Shown here: positions 50,001 to 56,314 of the stretch, in pieces
How the letters are laid out: every line of letters begins with the position of its first letter
Position numbering within the stretch: position 1 is the stretch's first letter
Translations under genes and position numbers: made by a program
The notes under the pieces: generated by a model
What the model was told of the DNA's origin: nothing
The model's input: the letters and a program-made list of their open reading frames with translations, nothing else
Database searches by the model: none
Origin: JARBUG01 sp035628915
GTDB lineage: Bacteria; Bacillota; Sulfobacillia; Symbiobacteriales; Symbiobacteriaceae
Direction of reading: 5' to 3'
DNA length: 64,000 nt
Assembly: GCA_035628915.1 (NCBI GenBank)
Contig: DASPIW010000046.1
Span: 1-64,000, forward strand

Positions 50001-50358
50001 CGCCCCAATTCAACCGTCGGGCGGCGTTGGCCCGTTCCAGGCTGGCCGCCTTGTTGGCGATCCACACCAGCACCACCTCACGGTGTCGGCGGCCGAGTCG
50101 CCCGGCCAACCTGCGGTAGACGTTGCTGTTGTGGAGCCCGACGATCTCAGCGACCTGGCGCAGAGTCAGGTGCTCGTCGGCGATCAGGTCTTCCATGTGG
50201 TTGTCACCCCGGCGCAGCTGCTCCGCAGTCCGGCGGCGGCTGGTGTCGATCTCCACGAAATCGCCCACTACGGCCGAGAACGCTGTGCCGATCTTTGCTC
50301 CGGGGCGGTCGACGAACTCCCGCCGGTTGGGGTCCCAGACCTGTGCCAAAGTCATCAC
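49984..50358 (-). CDS. Helix-turn-helix early protein
   Basis: A 124-residue protein with a probable DNA-binding part: DEHLTLRQVAEIVGLHNSNV, YRRLAGRLGRRHREV. The N-terminus resembles small phage regulators. It overlaps the downstream gene by 17 bases. Confidence 0.55.
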   Translation of the reverse strand: MMTLAQVWDPNRREFVDRPGAKIGTAFSAVVGDFVEIDTSRRRTAEQLRRGDNHMEDLIADEHLTLRQVAEIVGLHNSNVYRRLAGRLGRRHREVVLVWIANKAASLERANAARRLNWGGGNRA

Positions 50359-50359
50359 C

Positions 50360-50806
50360 TCACGAAACCAGCATCATCAGCTCCCGAATACAAGGGACCA
50401 CGGCTGCCACCACGGCCAGCTCGTCCGGAGGGACCGGATCACCCCATTTGACAGCGAGCCCAATCCGGGCCGCCGCCGTGCGGATCTGCTCCTCTTGTAG
50501 GAGGCCCTGCCTGTCGGCAGTCAGTAATGCCGCCAGGAGTTTTGCACGGGGCGAATCAGCGGCCTCGGTGGGTTGGATCGGATTGGCCGGCGACTTGGCG
50601 TTCTGCCGGGCGAGCTTGTCGGCTGCCTTGATCACGAATGCGGGTAACCGTGGGGCAGATGCAATGATGCTGCGACTGCCCGTGATAGGCCGGGGCCCTG
50701 AGATCCCGCGGGATCGCACATTTACCACCTGCCCACCGTGAGTAACACGAACGGTTTGGGTACGGCGAACCGCAGCGGCGGCCGCCGTTGCACGCCCACT
50801 TTTCAC
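50360..50806 (-). CDS. Early phage protein of unknown function
   Basis: A 148-residue protein, basic N-terminal third then helical (AKLLAALLTADRQGLLQEEQ). No family recognised. It overlaps the upstream gene by 4 bases. Confidence 0.5.
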   Translation of the reverse strand: MKSGRATAAAAAVRRTQTVRVTHGGQVVNVRSRGISGPRPITGSRSIIASAPRLPAFVIKAADKLARQNAKSPANPIQPTEAADSPRAKLLAALLTADRQGLLQEEQIRTAAARIGLAVKWGDPVPPDELAVVAAVVPCIRELMMLVS

Positions 50807-50997
50807 TCTTCCTGCCTGCTGGCTGCGGCCCGTTCGGTAGCTGTCTTCAGCAGTCCTTGCCGCCGGTCGTACGCCGTGATCTCGGGCTGCTCAAAGAGCC
50901 AGTCGAGCGCGTACTGGACCAGATCGGACGAGGGACGGGCAGAAGGGACAATCGTCGCCGATTTCTGTGCGACCCGCTGCTTCATGACGATCGGCAC
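50803..50997 (-). CDS. Small early protein with SDLVQYALDWLFEQ motif
   Basis: A 64-residue protein. Residues around 24-37 (SDLVQYALDWLFEQ) recur in a small ORF upstream of the recombinase (54,198). The 13 codons from D to Q differ only at synonymous third positions, showing that the peptide is under selection in both places. It is the first gene after the Cro terminator. Function unknown. Confidence 0.6.
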   Translation of the reverse strand: MPIVMKQRVAQKSATIVPSARPSSDLVQYALDWLFEQPEITAYDRRQGLLKTATERAAASRQEE

Positions 50998-51035
50998 CTC
51001 TCCTCACAGGCGACCGTAATCGGGTTAAACGGTTG

Positions 51036-51056
51036 GTATGCGTGATAGGCGCATAC
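51036..51056. promoter_or_regulatory. Dyad GTATGCG-N7-CGCATAC
   Basis: A perfect 7-bp inverted repeat about 40 bp upstream of the first early gene. The same half-sites occur in the terminator at 33,855-33,882. It may be an operator or an RNA hairpin. Confidence 0.4.
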
Positions 51057-51073
51057 TTGTAGCAATTGGGTAA

Positions 51074-51102
51074 AAGGGGCCCCCGGCACGGGGTGCCGGG
51101 GA
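51074..51102 (-). terminator. Terminator after cro-like gene
   Basis: On the minus strand CCCCGGCAC pairs with GTGCCGGGG and is followed by GCCCCTTTTA. Early-operon transcription from PR must read through or restart beyond this point, so antitermination or a second promoter is implied. Confidence 0.65.
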
Positions 51103-51107
51103 AACGG

Positions 51108-51353
51108 TTAGGAATTCGAGGCCTTTGACTCCACACTTACCGTGTCGGTAAGATCCTGGGCAAAAAAATCGATCTCATCCAGGGGGACCCCAAACAGATC
51201 AGCCAGTTTCTGCAGTTCCAAGGCGAATAGCGGGCGGACACCGTTCTCTTTCCTGCAATATGCTGCGGCAGACTTACCGAGGACCTTTGCGACGTCCTCT
51301 TGAGTCAGCCCTTTCGCTTTTCGCAGGTCAGCCAGAGACTTGCGCTGCGCCAT
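51108..51353 (-). CDS. Cro-like XRE-family regulator
   Basis: An 81-residue protein with an N-terminal XRE helix-turn-helix (LADLRKAKGLTQEDVAKVLG, KSAAAYCRKENGVRPL, ELQKLADLFGVPLDEIDFFA). It is transcribed away from the CI-like gene from promoter 51,405-51,433. An operator copy lies inside its 3' coding end. Confidence 0.85.
   Translation of the reverse strand: MAQRKSLADLRKAKGLTQEDVAKVLGKSAAAYCRKENGVRPLFALELQKLADLFGVPLDEIDFFAQDLTDTVSVESKASNS
51135..51153. promoter_or_regulatory. Repressor operator inside cro-like gene
   Basis: ACTTACCG-TGT-CGGTAAGA, one base from the perfect palindrome. It lies in the codons for LTDTV near the C-terminus. Confidence 0.7.
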
Positions 51354-51372
51354 GTTGGCACCCCCTGTTCAC

Positions 51373-51391
51373 ACTTACCGTTCCGGTAAGT
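51373..51391. promoter_or_regulatory. Repressor operator (perfect palindrome)
   Basis: ACTTACCG-TTC-CGGTAAGT, between the Cro-like start and the -10 of its promoter. Confidence 0.85.
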
Positions 51392-51404
51392 CTCTGTGGC
51401 TCCC

Positions 51405-51433
51405 ATTCTACTTACCGTTGCGGTAAGTGTCAA
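51405..51433 (-). promoter_or_regulatory. PR-type promoter of the cro-like gene
   Basis: On the minus strand a -35 TTGACA and a -10 TAGAAT are separated by 17 nt. The spacer is occupied by an operator, so repressor and polymerase must compete. Confidence 0.85.
51410..51428. promoter_or_regulatory. Repressor operator in the PR spacer
   Basis: ACTTACCG-TTG-CGGTAAGT, a perfect palindrome covering the region between the -10 and -35 hexamers. Confidence 0.88.
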
Positions 51434-51470
51434 GGGTGAGTTGACGCGTCGGTAAGATTTTTTCCGGATA

Positions 51471-51490
51471 AGTTACCGGGGCGGTACAAT
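51471..51490. promoter_or_regulatory. Degenerate operator and candidate -10 of the CI promoter
   Basis: AGTTACCG-GGG-CGGTACAA is a weaker palindrome. The TACAAT at 51,485-51,490 could be the plus-strand -10, with a poor -35 at 51,462-51,467. A further half-site CGGTAAGA lies at 51,449-51,456. Confidence 0.5.
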
Positions 51491-51579
51491 TTGGTCAGAT
51501 CTTGCGTTATCACATTACGAGTGGTGCGCGTAGACCACGGGGCCAATCGCTTGCGTTGATGTCTGCTGGAGGTGAGAAT

Positions 51580-51978
51580 ATGCACGACATGAGTAAAGTG
51601 TTCGCACAGCGGCTAAAGGATCTCCTGGACGCAGCAGATGAAAAGCAAGTCGATTTGGCCCGCCTCCTCAACGTCACTGAGGCGACGGTCAGTCGCTACT
51701 TGAAGGGCCGAATTCCCGACGACGTGAGGACGCTCTCGATCATAGCTGACCATTTCCAGGTTTCGGTAGACTACCTTCTCGGTCGCACTGATAACAAATC
51801 TGGGCGCACGTCGGTGTCCAAGGTGGCCGAACGCGTCGCCGAGCCGTCTCCGGATTACGATGATGAACTGATCGTTCTATTCAGGGCGAAGGCTGGAAAA
51901 CTCACGCCCAAGGAGCGCAAAGCTATAAAGGCCCTGCTTGAAGGGGATGACGATGAAGCGACAAAAGGCCAGCCTTAG
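51580..51978 (+). CDS. CI-like lysogeny repressor
   Basis: A 132-residue XRE-family protein starting at ATG 51,580 after GGAGGTGAG. The helix-turn-helix is QVDLARLLNVTEATVSRYLK followed by VRTLSIIADHFQVSVDYLLG. It lacks a LexA-like peptidase domain, so induction is likely to rely on the ImmA-like protease or another route. The C-terminal part (LTPKERKAIKALLEGDDDEA) is helical. Confidence 0.85.
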   Translation: MHDMSKVFAQRLKDLLDAADEKQVDLARLLNVTEATVSRYLKGRIPDDVRTLSIIADHFQVSVDYLLGRTDNKSGRTSVSKVAERVAEPSPDYDDELIVLFRAKAGKLTPKERKAIKALLEGDDDEATKGQP

Positions 51979-52020
51979 GGCTGGCCTTCCTGCTTATACA
52001 AGCAAAGGGAGCAATATCTA

Positions 52021-53502
52021 ATGCAGCCTACCTATTTGCCGCGCTTTTCATCGGACGCGATGATGACGGCCACGATCGGACTAGCCTGTTTTGTTGATAC
52101 CGAGACCACAGGGTTCAAGGCCGGGAAAGATGAGATTGTGGAGCTTGGGCTGATCTTGTTCGCGTATGACCGTTCCACGGGTCAAGTCCTTGGAGTAGTC
52201 GATGAGTACGAGGGCCAACGAGAACCGACATGCCCGATTCCCAAAGCGGCCTCGGACGTGCACGGCCTTACCAAGCAAATGCTAAGAGGTAAGCAACTGG
52301 ACTTCACTCGAATCAACGGTCTTTTCCAACGGGCCGAGTTCTTGGTTGCACATAATGCCCGATTTGACGGTCCTTTCCTCGGTCATCTACTCCCCCAGAC
52401 TGCTGCAATGCCCTGGCTTTGCTCAATGAATGGGGTTGATTGGCGCTCACGAGGCTTTCAGTCCAAAGGGCTGCAGAATCTACTTCAGGACCACGGGGTA
52501 ACGCCAGAAAAAGCACACAGAGCGCTAGCTGACGCCCGTGCAGCGCTGACCCTCCTGGCACGGCCAGATGAAGACGGCCTCCCTTACTTTCGTGAACTGG
52601 TCGCCGGTAGAAGAGAGACGTTACTCGCTGCGTCCCAGACGGCTGCGGCCAAAGGCCTGGCCGCCGGTCAGAGCACTACCACTGGAGCGGAGGGTAGCAC
52701 TGTGCAACCCAAGCACCGTACGCTGACTGTTCAGTTTGGCAGGTCCACTTCTGCCAAGTACTTGGAGGCACTTGAACTAGCCAAAAAAGCCCCTACGTTT
52801 GACGAAGTAGGGGAAGGGAAGAACGTCCTCCACCGCGCAACCTATTGGCTGACCGATATCAGTTCTGCGCGGGACCTTCTCACGATGGTAAGCTCCTGGA
52901 AGACCACTTCCGTGTTGGTCGACGGTGAGGTCTACCCGATCAGCAAGGTGATGTCCGTCATGCACTGCTTCGGGGAACGAGCACGCTCGTATAGGCCAGA
53001 CAGATACTGCTTCGGGCAAGATGATGCCTCAGACTATAACGATAATGACTTCGGATGTCGGCAGTGCAGGATCAACCTTGCAGGTTGGGAAGGACTGAAA
53101 GGGTACGGCACCATGAACCGAACGGGGGCATTCCAGGTTAACAAAGGCCACATCATTCATGAGATATCGCGCAGCCTGGAGGCATACCAACTCTGCCCGG
53201 CTCTGCAACTCGACGATGTGCTTCGACGGGTAGAGGCAATCCCTGATGTGATAAACCCAAAAACTCACAAGGATTGGGAATACGTCACCGACTGGCAGGA
53301 CGGCAAGGATGTTGCGGTCGCCGTGAGGCGGAAGAAAACCAACAACGGGAACGAATATGTCGTAGGCAGGGAGAGCCAAAGCTCGCGCACCATCACCGTG
53401 GAAGTCAAGCCGGCCTCAAAGAAGAAACCAAGCGCCGGCTGTGCGGTGCTCCCGATAATCTTGATACTTGTCGCAACGGTCACGGCGATTGTAGCAGACT
53501 AG
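52021..53502 (+). CDS. DnaQ-like 3'-5' exonuclease with C-terminal membrane anchor
   Basis: A 493-residue protein. The first 180 residues form a DEDDh exonuclease: Asp26/Glu28 in CFVDTETTGFKAG, Asp116 in VAHNARFDGPFL, and His166/Asp171 in KAHRALADARAALTLL. A large middle region follows, containing YCFGQDDAS and a possible metal-binding pair CRQC. The last 20 residues are a hydrophobic segment (CAVLPIILILVATVTAIVAD). It is transcribed with the CI-like gene, 42 bp downstream, so it should be expressed in the lysogen. A membrane-tethered nuclease there could act on incoming DNA or RNA. Confidence 0.85.
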   Translation: MQPTYLPRFSSDAMMTATIGLACFVDTETTGFKAGKDEIVELGLILFAYDRSTGQVLGVVDEYEGQREPTCPIPKAASDVHGLTKQMLRGKQLDFTRINGLFQRAEFLVAHNARFDGPFLGHLLPQTAAMPWLCSMNGVDWRSRGFQSKGLQNLLQDHGVTPEKAHRALADARAALTLLARPDEDGLPYFRELVAGRRETLLAASQTAAAKGLAAGQSTTTGAEGSTVQPKHRTLTVQFGRSTSAKYLEALELAKKAPTFDEVGEGKNVLHRATYWLTDISSARDLLTMVSSWKTTSVLVDGEVYPISKVMSVMHCFGERARSYRPDRYCFGQDDASDYNDNDFGCRQCRINLAGWEGLKGYGTMNRTGAFQVNKGHIIHEISRSLEAYQLCPALQLDDVLRRVEAIPDVINPKTHKDWEYVTDWQDGKDVAVAVRRKKTNNGNEYVVGRESQSSRTITVEVKPASKKKPSAGCAVLPIILILVATVTAIVAD

Positions 53503-53531
53503 AAATTGACAAGCATTGTCCCAATTTACTG

Positions 53532-54109
53532 ATGCAGGGTTGCGCCGCCTTCTTGCGAACATTAGTTCGTGTCAAGGAGGCGTTTTCTCTGATAGCAGCA
53601 CTCTTCGATGCAGCGCATGACCTACCCAGACCGATTCGACTTGCTCGGTTGACTGCAGAGCGCCTCAGGCTGAGCACACCCGTCGATGTCCACCAGGTTG
53701 TAGGCAGGGCTGGCCTCGCGTATCACGAGATGGAGATCGCCGGTAACGTCGACGGTTTTCTGCCTACCATCGGAGGAAGAGCCGGTTCGGGATTATCGTC
53801 AATACCCGTTTTCGTGATCCCCTTCGCCGGCGCTTCACCGTCGCCCACGAGTTGGGCCATTATATCCTGCACCGGCAAGCCGTTCTGGCCGCCGGCAGCC
53901 GCGATGTCCTGGAGACCACAACTCTTGAGTGGGAAGCGTCCGAGTATGCCGCCGAGCTGCTCATGCCGGAGGGCGCGGCCCGGCAGTTCGTCCAGATGGG
54001 CATCCACAACCTGGACTATGAAGTCCGGCGGGCCTTCGGCGTTTCGATGTCAGCCTGGTACCGGCGCCTGTCCGACCTGGGCATCCACATTCACCCGGCG
54101 TTCCGTTAA
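53532..54109 (+). pseudogene. ImmA/IrrE-like metallopeptidase, frameshifted
   Basis: The C-terminal half has the zinc motif HELGH in FTVAHELGHYILHRQAV and a family-typical remainder (ASEYAAELLMPEGA, VRRAFGVSMSAWYRRL). The N-terminal part (STPVDVHQVVGRAGLAYHEM, NVDGFLP) is in another frame; the shift is near 53,785-53,800, before GIIVNTRFRDPL. The start is uncertain (ATG 53,532 or a CTG near 53,589 after AAGGAGG). In related phages such proteins cleave the CI-type repressor on induction. If broken, the prophage may be locked in lysogeny. Confidence 0.7.
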
Positions 54110-54110
54110 T

Positions 54111-54126
54111 GTCGCTCGCGCTACGT
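54111..54126 (-). repeat. 16-bp phage motif, copy 8 (one change)
   Basis: The plus strand reads GTCGCTCGCGCTACGT immediately after the ImmA-like stop codon, in the same orientation relative to transcription as copies 3-6. Confidence 0.75.
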
Positions 54127-54197
54127 TCCCGCCAGCGACCGCAAGCGCCGATAGGACATCCCTCCCCCCGCATATACCTGATGCCGGGGGTGATTCC

Positions 54198-54479
54198 ATG
54201 GTCAGGCCGCATTCCGATCTGGTACAATACGCCCTAGACTGGCTTTTTGAACAGGAGGAAACACGCCGACATGACGACAGCTCTGCTGGTGTTTCTGGTT
54301 TACCTCCGGGTGTCGACTGCGGACCAAGGGAAGCGCGGGTTCAGCCTCCCGGAGCAGCGGGAGCAGTGCCTCAAGAAGGTGGCGGACCTGGCAGCCGGCC
54401 AGCCGTACGAAACGGTCATCATCGAAGATATCGGTGGCGGCGACATTCTGGAGCGTCCCAAGCTAACGGAACTCCGTGA
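54198..54479 (+). CDS. Small ORF upstream of and overlapping the recombinase
   Basis: An ATG after CCGGGGGTGATTCC starts MVRPHSDLVQYALDWLFEQ. Its core matches the 64-residue early protein at 50,803-50,997 with only synonymous codon changes. Beyond 54,271 it runs out of frame inside the recombinase gene, so only the first 25-30 residues look selected. It may be a short regulatory leader or the remnant of a duplicated gene. Confidence 0.45.
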   Translation: MVRPHSDLVQYALDWLFEQEETRRHDDSSAGVSGLPPGVDCGPREARVQPPGAAGAVPQEGGGPGSRPAVRNGHHRRYRWRRHSGASQANGTP

Positions 54480-55884
54480 GTTCGTCTGCGAGCAGCGGCC
54501 CACTCATTTTGTCTGCATGGATCCTGATCGGTTCAGCCGCGAGACGTTTATCCAGTTGCTGGTCACCCGGGAGATCGAGGGCGTGGGCGCCCAGCTCGTC
54601 TTCATCAACCACAACTATGAGAACACCGCGGAGGGCAAGCTCTTTTATACCCTCCGCGGTGCAATTAGCCAGTTTGAGAAGGCCAAGATCCTGGACCGGA
54701 CCAAGACCGGCCTGCGCCGAAAGCTCAAGGTGGGCCAGGTCGCCAACGGGACCCACCCGTACGGGTACGACTACGACGTGGCCACCGATACGCTGGTGAT
54801 CGTGCCGGATGAGGCCGTGTGGGTCGAGCAGATTTTCAAGTGGCGGGCTGAGCGGCTGCAGCCGATGGAGATCCGGGACCGCCTTGCCGCCCTCGGGGTA
54901 CCTACCAAGCGTGGCAAGGTCTGGCGTTCCTCCACCATTCAAGGGATGTTGCGGAACACCACGTACGTCGGGAAGATGCGCTGCCTTCGGTGGAACACGG
55001 CCGGCTACAAACAGCAGCGGCAGCTCCCCAAAGAGCTGCGCAAGCTGACGCCCAAGCAACGCCCGCCGGAAGAGTGGACAACCGTCCCCGTGCCGGCCAT
55101 CATCAGCGACGAGCTGTTCGCCGCCGTCCAGGCCGTGCTTCGCACCAACAAGCGCCAGGCCCAGCGGGGCGCCGGTCTCCTGAGCGGCCTGGCGGTCTGC
55201 GGTCTGTGTGGCGGGCCCGTCCATTACACTAGCGAGCGCAACGGCACCTACTCCATGCGCTGCTACCACCGGTCGCCGAGGCGGGATCTGGCCAACGTCC
55301 CCAAGAAGTGCGGCCTCCCCTATGTGGCGGCCCACATCATGGAGTCGACGGCCTGGGCTGAGGTGATCGAGTGGCTCGCCCGGCCGGACGAGCTTGTCAG
55401 GCGTCTGGAACGAGAAGCAAAGGACCGGCCCGCTGACAGCCGGCTCGCTGAAACGACCAGATTGCGGGACGAACTTAGCAGGGCCCTGGCCGAGGTGCAA
55501 ACCGAGCACGTGAACCTCCTGCAGATGGTCATGCGGGGCCAGGCCCATCAAAGTGTCGCTGATTCGATGCTCAAGGAGCAGACGGCCCGGATCGAGGCGC
55601 TGAAGGCTCAGCTCGCCACCACTGAGCAGTTGATCGGCAATTTGACAGCCCAGCGGCAGGTGTCGGATCAGTTCCGCCGTAACCTCTACGAGGTGCATGA
55701 ACGGCTGAACGGAGACGAGCGCCGGGTCCGAAAGGCCCTGGCAGAACTGCCGCCCGAGAAGCGGCAGCATCTTGTGAGAATCATGGTCGAGCGGGCCCTA
55801 ATCCTACCCGGGCGCCAGATCCAGCTGATCCCGAATGATCCTGCCTCCTTACCGCGAGGAAAACATATCCCCTCCGGAACATGA
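54271..55884 (+). CDS. Large serine recombinase (integrase)
   Basis: A 537-residue protein starting at ATG 54,271 with AGGAGG upstream. The catalytic domain begins VYLRVSTADQGKRGFSLPEQ with Ser15 as nucleophile; DRFSRETFIQLLV and EKAKILDRTKTGLRRKLKVG are typical. The recombinase domain and zinc ribbon (AVCGLCGGPVHY ... CGLPYV) and a coiled-coil (about 400-450) follow. The last codons and the stop lie on attR, so in the circular phage the C-terminus would instead read SGICFVLGIA before a stop at 4,576-4,578. Confidence 0.94.
   Translation: MTTALLVFLVYLRVSTADQGKRGFSLPEQREQCLKKVADLAAGQPYETVIIEDIGGGDILERPKLTELREFVCEQRPTHFVCMDPDRFSRETFIQLLVTREIEGVGAQLVFINHNYENTAEGKLFYTLRGAISQFEKAKILDRTKTGLRRKLKVGQVANGTHPYGYDYDVATDTLVIVPDEAVWVEQIFKWRAERLQPMEIRDRLAALGVPTKRGKVWRSSTIQGMLRNTTYVGKMRCLRWNTAGYKQQRQLPKELRKLTPKQRPPEEWTTVPVPAIISDELFAAVQAVLRTNKRQAQRGAGLLSGLAVCGLCGGPVHYTSERNGTYSMRCYHRSPRRDLANVPKKCGLPYVAAHIMESTAWAEVIEWLARPDELVRRLEREAKDRPADSRLAETTRLRDELSRALAEVQTEHVNLLQMVMRGQAHQSVADSMLKEQTARIEALKAQLATTEQLIGNLTAQRQVSDQFRRNLYEVHERLNGDERRVRKALAELPPEKRQHLVRIMVERALILPGRQIQLIPNDPASLPRGKHIPSGT
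55862..55884. other. attR of the prophage
   Basis: Phage arm AAACATATCCCC meets the SPOCS 5' part (minus strand CATGTTCCG). The shared core with attL is CC or GA (55,873-55,877). Combined with attL it predicts an attP with 9-bp perfect arms AAAACATAT/ATATGTTTT. Confidence 0.8.
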
Positions 55885-56111
55885 TGTACGTGATGGTCCT
55901 CGCCCACGAAGAAGACCTGCTTGTGCAGAGTGCCGCTCACCATCACCTGGCAATCGATCACTTCTGCCGTGAGATCTACAACACGGGCCTGAATCTCGGC
56001 GATTTTCTTCGCCCGGCGCGGCAGCACGAAACGAGACTCGACGCAGGCCTCGCCGGTGCTCTCGCACACCAGGCAATCCAGCTTCAGAAGCTGGGTGCAC
56101 TGATCCGCCAC
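55875..56111 (-). pseudogene. SPOCS/DUF3794 protein, 5' part split off by the prophage
   Basis: It starts at GTG 56,111, 9 nt after GAAGGGGG. It reads through a Cys-containing lead (LLKLDCLVCESTGEACVESR) to FVLPRRAKKIAEIQARVVDL and KQVFFVGEDHHVHHVPE, which is the first half of a SPOCS unit. The second half starts at 4,547. In the lysogen the frame continues into phage DNA for about 60 unrelated codons and stops at 55,686. Its promoter and ribosome binding site are therefore on the right side of the prophage. Confidence 0.88.
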
Positions 56112-56270
56112 GTGCTGGTTCCCCCTTCCATTAACGACGCTTGGGGTCCTCCCGCGGCTCCGCTAAGTGCAGGTATGTGGCGGACCGCTACTGGGGGACC
56201 GAGGCGACGGGAAATCTCCGTCTCCTGCTGGTCATGATATGTAGAGGGTGAACGGCAGGTGCCAACGGAA

Positions 56271-56300
56271 AAGGCCTCTCGGGCGTAATCCCGAGAGGCC
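56271..56300. terminator. Hairpin terminator
   Basis: GGCCTCTCGGG pairs with CCCGAGAGGCC around a 6-nt loop, just after the CAP-domain gene on the minus strand. Confidence 0.7.
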
Positions 56301-56314
56301 ATGCCCCGGACTGA

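Larger units (their letters stand above)
4550..55875. mobile_element. Temperate siphovirus-like prophage (about 51.3 kb)
   Basis: It carries a serine recombinase at the right end, a CI/Cro-type switch, early genes, terminase, portal, ClpP-type protease, HK97-fold capsid, head-tail connectors, tail tube, frameshifting tail chaperones, tape measure, tail tip, fibre, holin-like and endolysin genes, with cargo next to attL. Both ends lie inside one SPOCS gene whose frame is restored by removing the element. Joining the ends gives an attP with arms AAAACATAT and ATATGTTTT. All modules for a complete phage appear present, so it may be inducible; the frameshifted ImmA-like and DUF6504 genes are the visible damage. 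Confidence 0.92.

Noticed and set aside
54463..55770. 435-codon minus-strand frame opposite the recombinase
   Set aside because: A shadow of the serine recombinase; no independent support.
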